This document shows, piece after piece, positions 25,221 to 38,800 of a DNA stretch of 64,000 nucleotides; position 1 is the first letter of the stretch; the number at the start of each line of letters is the position of its first letter. A program made the translations under genes and the position numbers. Source of the DNA: Taenia hydatigena (Eukaryota > Platyhelminthes > Cestoda > Cyclophyllidea > Taeniidae); the NCBI GenBank assembly GCA_036345935.2, contig JADWOT020000001.1, positions 22,005,187 through 22,069,186 of the forward strand, in the 5' to 3' direction. Below the pieces are notes generated by a model. That model was not told the DNA's origin and made no database searches. It saw nothing but the letters and a program-made list of their open reading frames with translations.

Positions 25221-28200
25221 CTTAAAAGTGGTTGGTTTAGCGGCAGCGGAAAGGGGGCGGATCAGAGTGAGGCTGACAATGTCCACTCTAGGAGGGAAGG
25301 CGACAAGGGTCACACTCCTCCCATTTGCGCCACTTTTCCCGACTTTGATGGCATTAGCAGCCGCAGCTCGAGCTGTGTTTGCCCGGTCGTAGCCTTCAGC
25401 GCCAAAACGGATTGCCACCACCGCTTGGTCGAGTGTCATAAAGCGCGCGTCCATGCCATTGATACTCACCACGCGATCACCCTCACTCATCCCATTTCTA
25501 TGGGCCGGACTATCCTCTTCCACGTCAGTGATCTCCACTGGGCCATTGCCTGTAGTAAGGGTTACGGTGGTGGTACAAAGATGGATTGTAGCTTGGCGCA
25601 AAAAAGGGATTTCATTCCTTACTTCATCTACGCCCCGTCGTTTGAAGAAACATTCTTATCCAAGAAACCATTTGCATCAAATATGCACCTACATTATCCC
25701 AATGAAGTGGAATCTACATCTACAGTTTCACTTGCTGCCGCATTCACATTCAACACAGAATGAGCAAATAGGTGCTTCTAACAGTGATAAGGCGCGCGGA
25801 CAATTCAATCGTAACCTATTACCCCAACGTCATCACATTGTTCAACATAAAGCCTCATCTCACCTCGAACGCTGAAGCCATAATCCACTAGTTCATCTCG
25901 AGCCAACTGCACCGTATAGGGCATAGACCACTTGTTTCGGGCGTTGAAGTACGTCAAAGGTCCTAGCTCTAGGAAGGGATCTTCGCTTTCTGGTAACATA
26001 TTATCCCCACTCGTGAGCACATTACAACTCTCAGCCGCGGGCAACTCGATTTCGGTGGGCAAAAAGGTCGGCACCATCCAAGGATTTCCTTCCACATCCA
26101 GTGCAGTGGAGATGACAGTTTCAGGGTTCGTGCTCGAGCAGGTTCGACCTGAAGACGGTGACGCGGTATCTGTGTTGGAGCTACTCCCACTCCTCGTTAT
26201 GCAGTCCAGTTGTTCCGCCCACCTTAAACACAAGGTTAACAAAAGCACCAAATTTTGCAAGCGTTTTAGGCATGCTTTTTTCCACTGCAAATGGATCAGA
26301 AGAAGCAGACAGGTTCCGCAATGGGCAAAGAATCGTAAAAGCCTAAGAATACTTCCATGATGTAAGTTTGTTTGCGCCTTTTAGACAAGAAACGGTAAGT
26401 CAAAGCGAATCTCGTGACTCAATAACCGTACTCGCTACCCAGGAGGAGGAAACGCGGCCTGAACATGCGTGAGCTTAATGTCTGTATTCCTCTACCCGAC
26501 ACTACGCAGCAAAATTAATTCCAGCTTTTCGTTGCTCATAGGTGCTTAAGGAGGTAGCTTAGACAATCAGACTGATTGCACGCAAGTTGGCATCAAAAGA
26601 CGACGCACATTTTCACGCATTTGTCAACAAAGTTCTTAAACTCTGCTTTGCGCTTGAGTTTGGAGGACTTTTCAATGGTACGGAGAGTTTGTCGTGCCCA
26701 GTACAACGCACAAATCAGGCAGAGCTGGCCGAGGAGGTGGGCATCCTTGCGGTTGGAGGGTGGGGCCATCTCTTCTTCCTCCAGTTCCCTTCCACCACAA
26801 TCCACCAAATCCAGCTCAGGTTTGCTCACTTCTGAGGAGGCACGGCAGCGAAGTGAAGTCACATCAACTAAATCTGTTGCCAGTGATGAAGAAAAAAGTG
26901 GCTTGTAAAACCGTCTGCCAAGAGTAGAGAAGTGCAATTTTAACTAGTTTACAAGACACTCCACGACGTTGATAGCAAGCTGACTTGGAGATAGCGGGTG
27001 TGGATGGTGGCTGTGGTCATAACGGTGGGATTGGTTATGGTTCATGAAGTTACGCAGCAGCGATCCCTCATAGAGGGCATCATCGCGTCAACAAAGGCCT
27101 CGAATGCCAACTCATCAAAGTCTACCTATGAGCAAGGCTTTGACAATTGGTTACATGGTGGTGGAAGGTGCAGCACTTGTGGCAATGAGGGTGGCAGCAT
27201 ACGCTGATCTTGCACTGGGTCTTCCCAGTCTACAGCACAGCAGTCCCCTTTGTGATTAAACACATTGACAGTGTGGGGAATGGCGGTGAATGGTGAAATG
27301 GCACAGGGGAAGGAAATCACATCTGTAAGAATGGTGGACACTATGGAGTCATCATCGAGGGCGAAGATTTAAACGCTCGAGAAGTCAATGCATGGTGTAT
27401 GTCACGACAGACAGTTAGAAGTTTGCAGACGAATTCAGCCCTACAAGTTAACCTGTTGATGTGCAAGATGAGTAGAGAAGATGGGAGAGTAGAGTGAAAG
27501 CGAAAGAAAAACAATCACATGGTGCTTTGCCATGGAAGCAGAGCGCCAATTTGAAAGGGTCTAGAGTTGTCTTTGGTGATGATATTAAGGGTTGGGCAAT
27601 AATGGAAAAAAGGAGTTTTTAAATGGTTCAAATTCGCTCGACTTGCCACGCAACTTGCCTCGACTTAAACCATCACAAGGGCGACTGGACGCTTGAGCAT
27701 CTATGGTGATTAACATATTTATTAAGGACCTGCTTCTGTGCCGCTGGAGACGGAGGCGTTGATGCGGTTTAACGCAGGGCTTTAGCATTGTGAACAGCTC
27801 GTCTAAAGTCAACAGAGAATTTCAGAAATAGGCATTCTAGTTTGTTTATATTAAGGTTGAAAAACTCCCTGATAAACATTAAATGCAGAGTTGGTAGTTA
27901 AAATAGGACTTTTGCCTTTTGTGGTGGTTATCTTTAACAACAACTTCTCCTTCCGTCCACAATTAATCACCAAAATCGAGCCAAATTCACTTCCCAGAGT
28001 TTGAACATTCTTTTGCGCTACACCACAGTAGACACAAAGGATAAGACCAGTTGAGAAGACAGCCACCTACTTAGTTGCCAAGCGACTTTGGCTTCAAGAA
28101 AGACGTCTTCTGAATAGGGCTTCAGCTTGACTGGTCCAGCACCGGGCACTTTTCCATCAGCAGCCAGACAGAGCAGAATGATGGCGAATTTGTAATGGAT

Positions 28201-31200
28201 TTGCGCCTGATAGTACTGTGACTTCACCTTCAGCAGTTCCAGCCAATAGGAGGGAACGACCGTAGTCACTTCTGTGCCGCAGTTAGATGCTGTTGGTGAA
28301 GCCAACTCGCCATAGCCTTCGCTCAACTGTAAGCAGGAAAAGGAGGGAAACATTAGTGGCTTGAGTCTCTGTCTACTTTGCATGTGTCCACTTCCTCCTT
28401 CCACAATGGACTTCCCAGTTGATAATTCACACGGTGCCTTCAGGGATAATCCGAGTACAGCAGTAGTGCTAGCGTTGGCAGTATAAAGCCATGTGCCATG
28501 GACGCCCATTTGTTGCGCGGCAAATAAATTCTCCATGCGCTTCGTCTGATTGACAACTTGACATAAGATCACCTTGAAAACTACGGATCACACGCCTTGC
28601 CTACTGCACTACCCTCTCAAGTCTGTCTAGGGAAGCCATCGTCCACCGCAACCAAGGTGTTTTAGTGATCTGACGTGGCATCAACGAATCAGATAGTGCT
28701 CAAGTTGAAGCACTAGAGCATTTCATGGACTGACGAAAGTTAGCTGATGCAAGAAGTAGTCGGTAACGCATAGCGATAGACGAAGGCATCATGGCAAAGC
28801 AGCGCGCCTTCCAACTCAACCCCAAAATTGACTTATTTGAGTTCCATATACTCCAACTCCACTACTATGCTTTGTCAGAATAAATGTGAAGGCAGCAATT
28901 GGGTTGTGGATGGCAGATTAATTCGGTGAAAGTTGTGCTGAGCTTCAAAACACCATTCTTTAAACCTCAACACGAAGAATGACTTACAAGACTTGCGCCT
29001 CCGATATACTTGACCAATTTCTTAAATTCACTACCATTTCCACACTCGAGCATTTCTCGCGCGAGCATCGACTCCTGTGCCTGCAACTAGAAGAAGAATA
29101 GGTTGGGGAATGAAGAGAGTGTAGAAGAGGAGATGGAGAAGAAAGGCAGCTGACCTGCATGATTCGCATAAGGAATTCGGAGAGTTTGAGGTTCATGCCC
29201 CAATTGAGTGCATGAGGAAAGCGGTTGAGCAACACCTCGAGGTTAGCGTGGGCCTGCACAAACCACTGCGCCTGAACCAACAAGCCATCTGCGGATCCGA
29301 TGTCCTGTAAAGAAGCATAAAGGTGTGAGTGAAGTCGCTTTAGCCTTTTTTACCCATCAGGAATGTATTTTGTTGAATGGAACTAAACACAAACACAATT
29401 TCCACAGGTCTCAGCCATTCCAGGTCTTCTGCCATAGACAATCCTTGTTACCATACGCGACATTGAGTCTACAGCACTTCGATAGGGTCATTTAGTCCCA
29501 CTGCCCAACTCAGAAGTCATCTCTTCAAAAAATAGTCTACGAACAGGTCCAAAGCGTTCAAGTATTCATGTTAAACTGAACACAAGTTTTGGTTGCCTAC
29601 AGATAATAAGAGCTGCTAGTCGGAGGGGACATTTGGTCTTGGTGCATAACATACAGCCTCGTTTTATATCTCCTCAAAGGAACTCCTTCCTTATTTCTGC
29701 TGCCAAATATTAAATTTTAGGGCGCTGGAAGAGGAACACAGGGAGACTCTTAGCAGGAGGATGGAATGCGTCGCCCACCTTCGGCAAATGCCACTACCTC
29801 CGCCTCCTTACCAGATGAATGGAATCTGGACAGCGCTAAGGTGAGAACAACGAGACGAAAAGGATTGGGCGTAAAACCCTGCCACAAGGAGATTCACTTA
29901 ATTCCGACCTTTAGCAAATGTCTCTGCTTTTGAGCCAGTGTCCCTACGACTAACGATGGACATGCTTGACGATCTACATTTTCCTTCTCCAAAGAATACA
30001 CACTTCTTTGAGAAGAAAACCTCACATCCAGTGCGATTAGTAAGACAGACTTGCAGCGTTGAGGTACGATGTTTTACCAACTTTAGTAAAAGTCAAGGGC
30101 TGGGTGTTCTTCCTTTTCAAGGCATCGACTACGACGTGGTGGCCCACACGAACAATTGCTGGAGGAAAACGCCATGGACGACGCTTGAGCGGCATCACTT
30201 CTGGGTTATAACACAAGCCTCAGCATCGTGGCCTCTTACGCCTTCAAGAGAGGCTCAAGGCGCGACATCTCCCCCTAAAATTTTTTATTACTTGAAAATC
30301 CTATCTGGTATGTAGGTGTGTATTTATGCTTGTCCACTCATCAATCTGCCTCTGCAGAGTGTTGAGGAGAAGGAAGAGGAGGAGGAGCATGAAAGGGAGG
30401 AACAGAACTTTTTCCATATCGACCGATGGAAGGTCGGTAGGACAAAACTACAGATGAGCTCACTACAATTTGAGGACAATAAAAAAGTGTAAAGAGCTAG
30501 AAGTTTTAATGCTGTGCCCACGGGGCGAAATTAGGCGCTGCTACATTTCCAAGCTCATGGATGCCAAAACTTGAATATTGGCGAGAAATTGCAAGGAACG
30601 TACACAATTAGTGGCAATCTGTGAGCAGAGAGCGGCATAGTTGAAGATGAACGAGGCTTTTTCGACGGATGGAGGTCGTAGATATACCTGGTCTCCAGTA
30701 AATATGTCGTTCCTACAAAGTGCATAGTAATTAGATGCACTGAAGAGGCTATCACTACGAAAAGAGGTGGTCGGAAAATGAACAGAATTTTTGAGGCATC
30801 ACGAGTTTATTCCCACTGAAGGCTTCTTTCCCTTTCTGATGCACTTCAAATTAGGGCAAAGAGAATTACTAAATGGCTCTTCCGAAGGAAACAGAAACTG
30901 AGGAATGCAAACTACATGTGTCAAGCCATCGGGGATAGTTATTAAGGCAGTTGTGGCCTTCTGAAGCACCTGTGAATCAAGCAAACTGACAAACTATCAA
31001 TTCTTGAACGACTTGATCACCGTCACAACAACTTGAAGCCTTGTTTGCGTTCATCCACTTTGTGGCCCACCCGCCTATCCATGCGGAAGTTGTGTCTCTT
31101 GTCTCATAAAAATCCTAATGTTCTTAGAGAGGAACCGCGTGGTGAACACGTGTTGTAGCGAGGATCCTCATGTCGGCAGGAGGAGTCTTCAAGTTAAGTA

Positions 31201-34200
31201 CGGTAGTCGCTTTACAGGTTTGAAAAAGTGGTGGTGATGTTGAATGCAGTGATTAGTACTGTTCGTAGTCTAATATTGCATCAAGACATCCAAGGCTTCC
31301 GCCACGCAAGCACCCTTACTCATGATCCATCCATGCAACAGAGTGTGGCGAGGATAATCCTTTGAACAAGGGCTCAAAACCATCGGAGAGCCATAAAAGA
31401 CATTAGGAGGTGCAAAGCAATGAGATTATTTGAAAGGCGGTAAGTCCAGCGCAATTTCACCACCTAGAATGTTTACTCTTGGAAAATCGGCGCACAATCT
31501 GCCATAGAATTGCAGACGAAACAAGCAGTCTGGAGGGAAAGGCGAAGTCAAGTCCGCAACTCGCATCTGATATTAAACACTCCACTTTCGACCACCGATC
31601 CACGTGGCTCGAAAAGGTGGAAGAAGGTGAACATGGACCCTAATTTAACCACAGGATGTCACTGCAAATGCGAGTCATTGAGCAGACACACTGAGTGCAG
31701 ATGGCGGTGGGAATGGTTGGATGTATCAGTAAATCCTCTCCAAGCAAGCACCTCACCAGAGTTGTCCGTGGCGGTGAGGCAATAGATGCACACGCTCAAA
31801 GGTGGGTCTAGACCACTTAAATTACTAACACAAAGCAAAAAACAAACACACTTTTGATTGCGATCTCTTCAAGCTTTCGATGGGATGAAATTACGTTGGC
31901 TTTCCCCCCAAGAGTGACAAAGAATTGCCTCAAGCCTTTTTTAAAGACAGCAATTCACAAAAACGAATGGCTCTTGTTTGAGGGAAAGGTGCAATTAAAT
32001 GACTAATCACGGTAAGCCCTGTGCTAACATCTTTGCGAAGAGATGTAATGGAACTACGGCATCGCAGGTTGGTGTACTCACGTCTGAAGGACGCATGAAC
32101 TCCAATCGTACGCTCCATTCATTCTACCTCCCTTGTTATCATAGGGATACAATAACAGCTTTAAATCCACCTCGTTTTCAAGAAAAGTCTTTAGAGCGGT
32201 GGTGGTAAGTGAAGGTAAAGGAAGTAGTTTTAAGCAAGAAGAAATGCGTTTGAGGAACCACTCGGACATCAGACAGTCTACTTAGAGTACCTGCTGAAGC
32301 CCATGAATGGGGTCATCTTACCAGAGAAAGAATACTTTACAGCGTTTGGGCGAGTCAAATAATCTTCGTTCGACTGCAGTGAGTAGGCCATAGTAAGTTC
32401 TGATAGCACGGAGCCCACTTTCGGACCTCTGAGGAGAAGCAGCTTCCTAGAGGAAGTAAAACCAGCGCCTATGTGAGCTGACATAGGCACAGTGGTGAGT
32501 CGGGTATGACAGTTTCGTAGTGATGCGACAAGATGCAAATCTTCACTCTCTGTGCAACGTTATTCGCTAAAAGTGTTTGGTTTGTGATCCCTCATCTCTA
32601 CAGGGGATTTCGCCTTGTTGGTTATGGCAGGAGAGTGTACCCAACAAACAAGTGTGACCAACAAAGGCTTCCTTTCGAGGTGTTAGAATGAACTCATTTT
32701 CCTGCATCTAGGAGCCGAGAGTCATTGTTAGACCACCGACTGAACGGCGCGTTGACAGGACACCTTCTATTGTTCTGGTAAGATTACCCTCCCTCACCCT
32801 CACACGACCAGCATGGCCTCGAAGTGTCATTGCGTCTGTCATCGTTTTGCAAGCCCGCATGGCCAGAGACTAAATCAGCTGGCAAAGTGAGTAATGAAGA
32901 CCTTCAAAAAAGTACTGCATTGCGGGACTGGCCGCAGGGCCGGATGGATTAGCTTTCCCTATCTGTCCACATTCATTGCACCGTGGGTAGAACCTGTGAC
33001 GACCGTATTTCTTGCCAAAGAAACGTCAAATGCTGCGAGTTGAGGGCGACCACAGCGTGGCGACCCTGCTGTGATGGCCAAAAATTACCCAGAGAAAAGA
33101 AATTCATGTAAGTGTCCCTAGATAACCACATCGCAATGGATAGAAAGGCATTCACGCCAGCTTAACCCCTAAAATGTAGCAAGCGGTAGCGAATCAACCG
33201 TCCCAATTTTACTGCCCTAATCACAAAGCGAGTGTTTTTGTCTAGAATAATGAAAGAGATTGGAAATGGATGGTCCTTTGCAAGGTAACTAAGGCCCTCA
33301 TTGGTGAGGTAAAGATTGGATGGAAGTGGGCTACAAAGGTGTAGATCTTGTTCTTAAAATGACACTTCCCATTGAATCAAAACGCCAATTTGGCATACTT
33401 ACCGATCGAGCACGGGTAATTTGATCCAGTGCTTCGCTAAACCTCCCCGGATCCTCGTGATAGTGCGAGGCGATGAAGGGCAAGAAGTTAATTTTAAAGT
33501 CGGTGTCGTAGGTGATATTTCGACCAAAGGAAATCACCAGACTTGATCTGATAGAGAAAATATGACAATCGTTTGATTTTTCGAAAGCAAACTCAACAAC
33601 AAAAGTGAAACTAAACGTCGGCAGCAGTAGCATTCAAGAATTCATAAGCATTCCTTTGTAAGAATTTGTGGTTAGGTAGGAGGTGTTAAGACTGCCCAAA
33701 CTGTCCCTCACTTAGACGTCCAGTAATCCAAGCAACCAGCTAGACGCCTTCGGCTCACACTCTCTTGTATCAGGTAAATGTACGCCTTCACAGTTTTCTG
33801 TAATAGGTGTTTTACCAAGGTTGCTGTCACAATGCGATTTGCGTTAACGGGGTGTTCCATTATAAATGGACTTGAGAATAGGGCGAATATGTGAGCGTGA
33901 TGAACAATTCAAGGGGCGACATGCATTGAAGAGCATACAGAGGTGAGTGACGCATGCATGAGTGAATTTTTCTACTGCTCTTGACAAGACAGGCCTCTTA
34001 CAATTACAAGGCAGACGCACACGACGATATCAACGGGAGGATGAAAACACACGTGTACTTTACTACATTGTAATCAAAATTCACAACAAAGACTTGTGGA
34101 ATTTTAAACTTAGCCTTTATAGAGCAATGTCCTTTTTGAAATGGGTGCAAACAAAACCCATTCATCAAAAATGTTTCTGTCACTAAATTGAAAGGCAATG

Positions 34201-34766
34201 TCCGTTACGTCATACTCTTCATGCTCAAACACTACACAAGTCTGTTCACCCTAAAAATTGTTAGGAGTTTTCAGTTAAGAATCATCAGATTATGAAAGCG
34301 GGATTTTTACTTTGAGAACAGGATAAAATTAGACTCTGGTAAGACGACGTGAACGTCTGAAAAATGCGTGATCGCGGACACGGTGGAATGGCTTTGTATT
34401 GACTAACTGCTGAAAAGGAAAGCATCCTGCCAGCATCACGAGAGAGAACCTTTAAAAGCGTTCATCAGTGCTAATATTCGTCAAATTCTGATAGTGCTGG
34501 CCACTTTGCAATAAAATAAAGCTCAAATAATCGAGGGATGGCTAGGAATTGCACCATTCAAGGAAGCATTAAATCTACAAAGGTGAGTCTGCAAAATATG
34601 AAACAAATTTTAAGTTAAACAAAACAAGATCTAAGATAATACTTAGTCTAACTGTAGCTGAAACAGAGTATCAACGTACGAGCCATTCTCTGAGGCAACA
34701 AGTACATCGAATTCCGTGTCTGACGCAGCTTCGCTCTCACTTGTTTGCGGCCCAATTAACAGTGGC
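25221..34766 (-). CDS. RHPN: Rhophilin homologue (Rho-binding scaffold; BRO1 and PDZ domains), N- and C-termini not located
   Basis: Rhophilins bind Rho-GTP and link it to cytoskeletal and trafficking proteins in the cytoplasm. Minus-strand exons: 34766-34680 (tentative), 33547-33403, 32446-32322, 30712-30604, 29304-29155, 29086-28988, 28572 to 28067 or 28071, about 26914-26609, 26222-25864, 25549-25221. Phases agree at the junctions. BRO1 landmarks in order: FLPFIASHYHEDPGRF, RTYYGLLTAVERRLF, VFFLW joined to NDIFTGDQ, SVEKASFIFNYAALCSQIA, AQESMLAREMLE, VPSYWLELLKVKSQYYQAQ, LGQLCLICALYWARQ. The linker LELGPLTYFNARNKW and the PDZ (DYGFSVRG joined to NGPVEITDV, then GDRVVSINGMDARF) match the rhophilin arrangement closely. 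The HR1 domain should lie above 34.8 kb and was not found; the last exon ends at a GTGAGC donor, so the C-terminus lies below 25.2 kb. The 3' border of the 28.57-28.07 exon and the 5' border of the next are ambiguous. Family call firm; exon edges good to fair. Confidence 0.9.
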
Positions 34767-35313
34767 CTGCGTTCAAGGGGAAAAGTAATGCTTAAACGCA
34801 TAATGTAGCAATTCTCACCTTCTCTGCCACATTGGCTTAGCCATAGCCTTTTTCATGTGGTTTTTTGACGCTAAAAATTATAGCGGTAGTGCACACGCAG
34901 TACCTGCCCTTCTTTAGTCTCTATTGGCTCTCTCTTCGATCCCGTAGACAATTTTCGTGCTAAGCTGCGACAAAGCTAACCCGTTTAACTGCTCAAGATG
35001 CAAAGAAAGCATCAACCCTTATTCTGACAAACGTGATATTCAAGCGACCTTGCAGTAACATTATTTCAACAATTAAAATACGGTAATCATTTTTTAAAAA
35101 GAAGTACTAAAAGCATTAACAGGAAATGCATTTAAGTCTCTTAAATATGTTTACAGCGAAACACCCCGAAAGACGAGAATATCCCTAGGCTTTTAACATT
35201 AAGCTATGAACTTAGCAAGATTGAAATTAAATTCCCTATGGGTCCCATTTTCAAACTGGAGGTTTAAATTTATAAGTGATTTTTTGCGTCAACATTTATA
35301 ATGTGCGTTCTCT

Positions 35314-35661
35314 TCATTTTCGTCCCCTTCTCCTTGAATTTCCCTGGCACCAGAATACAAACTGATTTATAACATTCATCGAGGATAGTAATTTTGAGGA
35401 AGAAAAGGGTTTGTTGAAATCAATTGGCGATGCAAAAGTAGTATTTTCAAGATCTACCTGAGGGCGGAGGAAGATATAGTAGTAAAGTAGGTTGCGTAGA
35501 TTCAGCACACAGAAAAGGGCTCGGAACACGAGGTGACCATGACAGCCGTCAAATTTTTTTATGCAACTGAGACGATACTTGAACACAACGTCGCTGTTGC
35601 TCCACTGCCTTTTTACTGCATCTCGAGTTTCGTCTGGTTTGGGGACTGTATTGAAAGGAAG
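35314..35661 (-). CDS. Unrecognised candidate terminal exon
   Basis: A 115-codon minus-strand open block begins just after a good acceptor (ACAATTTCAG, first exon base 35661) in phase 0 and ends at a stop at 35314. The product starts LPFNTVPKPDETRD, contains the hydrophobic patch LVFRALFCVLNLRNLLYYY, and ends in a basic tail (SRRRGRK). A CAG/GTAGAT donor at about codon 68 offers an alternative splice. I recognise no family. It lies upstream of the rhophilin exons on the same strand and next to the NTPDase pseudogene copy A. It could be the last exon of another gene, or chance. Confidence 0.25.
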   Translation of the reverse strand, partial: LPFNTVPKPDETRDAVKRQWSNSDVVFKYRLSCIKKFDGCHGHLVFRALFCVLNLRNLLYYYIFLRPQVDLENTTFASPIDFNKPFSSSKLLSSMNVINQFVFWCQGNSRRRGRK

Positions 35662-35861
35662 CTGAAATTGTGCTGATCATCACACGTGTCCACAGCCAGA
35701 CTCAAAACACCGGCCAAAAAGCGGATTTTCGAAAGGTGCTTTGGGGTGTAGCAAAGCTCCTTTGGGATAAGGCTTTGTGCCTGTTCGCACTGCCGACATC
35801 TTCATGCAAGTGTGATAAGGAAACTCTGCGGCAAAATCTATTCCAGATGGTTAACGGTTGG

Positions 35862-38800
35862 TGTTGCTTGCGTTGCCAAGAGCTTTCTTGCAGAACACGG
35901 AAGTGGGACAGTTGTCGAAGGTAGACGTCGTTTTCAGCCCTTCTGTTATGAGTCGCCAGTGATTTCTCCATTCCAGTAGTAATAGAAGAAATAAATGTTT
36001 TTTAAGATCAAGTTTACTTTCCACTTTCATCTAAGTGGCACATCAGAACTGCCCTGAAGACAACTGAAGGCATGATGCTCGGGCAGGATGTATGTAATCA
36101 ACGAACAGAGGTGGATTGGGACCACAGGCATGGCTCAGGAGTCAGTTCACTTGGTGAGGGCGTCCCGTAACCGAAATCGGGAGTTGGATAACCAACAAAA
36201 CAATACATATACCCATTTACCAAGAAGGCGTGCAAAGAGTTAGTGACCAGTGTTAGCAGCTCCAAGAGAACGCAATCCTTCTTGTGAATAAGGGAGTACT
36301 TGGCGCTCATTGCCAATGGGTCGGTTTGTGCCACTCTCTGCAAGCCAATGAAGCTGTTTAAAATACTTTAACAGTCTTTTGATCTCATTTGTGTTCGCAT
36401 TTTTTCTGTGCCTGCTCCTGCTCAGTTGTGAGCTGAAAGCCTTGAAGTTGACTCGCCTTGAATATCCGAGATTGGTTTGGCTGTTTTAATGCTTGGATCC
36501 GTTAGTGCAGCTACTTATATAAGAAACTGGGTCCTAAGTGGAGGTACATCTCTACCCTCCATTCCATACTTCTTTGTAGATCCTAGCCTCTCCTCCTTCG
36601 GTAGCGATTTCACGGCTGGACCCGAGGCGATTTTGAAGGAGGTCGGTGCAGCACCCACCAACAAGCTTCCAAAAGATTCTTGAAAGAAGTAACAAGTCTT
36701 TCTTGGGGCTGCAGTAGGTGTTTGGTTGCTCAAGTAAGCTACCTTCAATGCCTGATCCACTTTATGCAAGTGAGTTCAGTGAAGTTGTAAGGACGAAGGA
36801 GAACTTATTTTCGCGTCTCGTAGGGATTTGTGGATATAATTAAAATAGCAGTAGAACCTCAAGGTTGTAGAGAGTTAAAGAATGCTAATTAAGCCTTGTA
36901 CTGTCATGTGCCTTGCATAAATCACGTAGATAAATCACAATGTTGAATTATCCTGTTTAGGTGGATAAAGTTTGATGACAAGCAAAGACGTAGGTCCACT
37001 CTCCTACGCCCAAGTGAGAATGATGTCAGTTTGACCTGCACCAGATGTAATTACGTAATTGCATAAGAACTCTCTTGATTTTAAAAATTATGCGTTCTTA
37101 CTTAGACATGGTGGTGATTGGCAGTGGCAATGCCACTTTGTTACCGACTCCATCCCTAAATTTACATTTGCCTGAACCGCTGCTTATGAAGGTTTTTGGT
37201 CTGCTGGAACTTTACTTTAAGAAGTTGGAGAGGCAGGCATGGCTTTGAGATGGCGGAAATCCACAGTTAGGTCATTTTAACTGTCCTTACTCATCAGCGG
37301 TGTTACTTACAAAACCTAATAAGTAGCACTTACTTTGGAAACATGTGGGATGATCACACAAATTGCGAACGGGATTATTTACCTCATTTTGAATAGAAAT
37401 TCTCCCATTAAAGCTCAGATTTTAGGAGTGCTCGAAGACCACTCAGTTTGACGATTTCCCCATGGCAATCAGACATACTACTGATAAGGACATTGTGAGT
37501 AGCAATGACGCATTTGCAGAAAGACGCACCCAGAATAGGAGCATACGTTGATGGTAGATGGGAGGAAGATGCTAGCAGGACCGGAGTGGAAGTGGGTGGT
37601 GGCGAGCATTGAAGACGATCTGTTGTAGGTGAGTGTCGTAGTGCGAGATTTCTTACATCTTCAGCGTTCTATTAGCGCTAGGAAAACTGTGGCATAAAAA
37701 GTAAGGATTTTAACTTGGCACAGATTTTTATCCTTCCAAGTGACTCGCTTTTTTCGTATTTATTCATTTCATTCACCCAAGTGCTTCCCTAACTGACTAA
37801 TAGCTAACATACCTACGCGATGCAACCTAAGAAGCCGAGAAACGTCATTGACATCCACAGAAATACTTGAAGGCGTCCCCGTCATACAAATGAAGTTTGT
37901 TGATGGCTGAGATCCTGCCGTATTTGTGAGAGGCTGTTTGCTGACTGCGCAGTACTGCCACCAAGAGATTATTAACGTGTAGGCGACTGGAGGAGAATTC
38001 CATCGCCTCGCCTTAGATGCAATGCTGTGCATTCATTGACATAGCTTCTACCCCAGCCACAGAAGTGACTTAAGCAATCGCTGACCACTCTCAAATTCGC
38101 TTCTGTCATTTCTGAGCTACTTCCTCTGCCGTAATTTTGTTACCTCTATCATCCTTCTCTCTTCGCCGATCCCATTCAAGGAGGCTCTGGTGAAGAGAAA
38201 GTTCAGGGGTAAATAAAAGGTCTCCTATTGTGGTCAAGCTAGTAGGGTGGCTTCCACGACGATAGCTCCTTTGCCAGATTTCATTGTTCACGTCTTCGTA
38301 AGGAAATTTGCAGGAGTCTTTGCGAATGCGCCACATCTTGACCTGCTTTTGATAGAAATAGCATTCAAATGTTCTTTTAGGCTTTTTGTTTCAAAAGGCA
38401 ATCATCCAAGATGCCAAACAGCTCCTACTAAAGGTTCAGGCAGACACATTCCAGAGAATGCGAGGACAACCCATCTTCAAGCCATCTTCGCAAAAATGTC
38501 TAAAGTGGCCTTTTGGGGTCTTTTAAATGAGATAAAGTCCTTTTGGGTAGTGATACATTTGTCTGTCACATGTAACTGTCAAAAAGCGGTCATGGATCAC
38601 AATCATTGACGTCAAACATTTTCATGCAAACCATTTAACGATACGTTGGCCTTCTTCTTTAGGTTAGGAGCTTCAAAACCTCGCCTTCTTCTACTATACG
38701 TTGATTGTCTAGCCATTTGTCGAGGTTCCTGCATTCAAACGTTGACTAAGTTTGTGTGGTTTTTAGGATGCCTAGATGAAGTGACGTGTTGAAACTTGTA

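Noticed and set aside
36515..36769. A minus-strand ORF of 84 codons
   Set aside because: It is the antisense of the pseudogene A ACR2-exon remnant, as shown by its likeness to the antisense of the intact exon.
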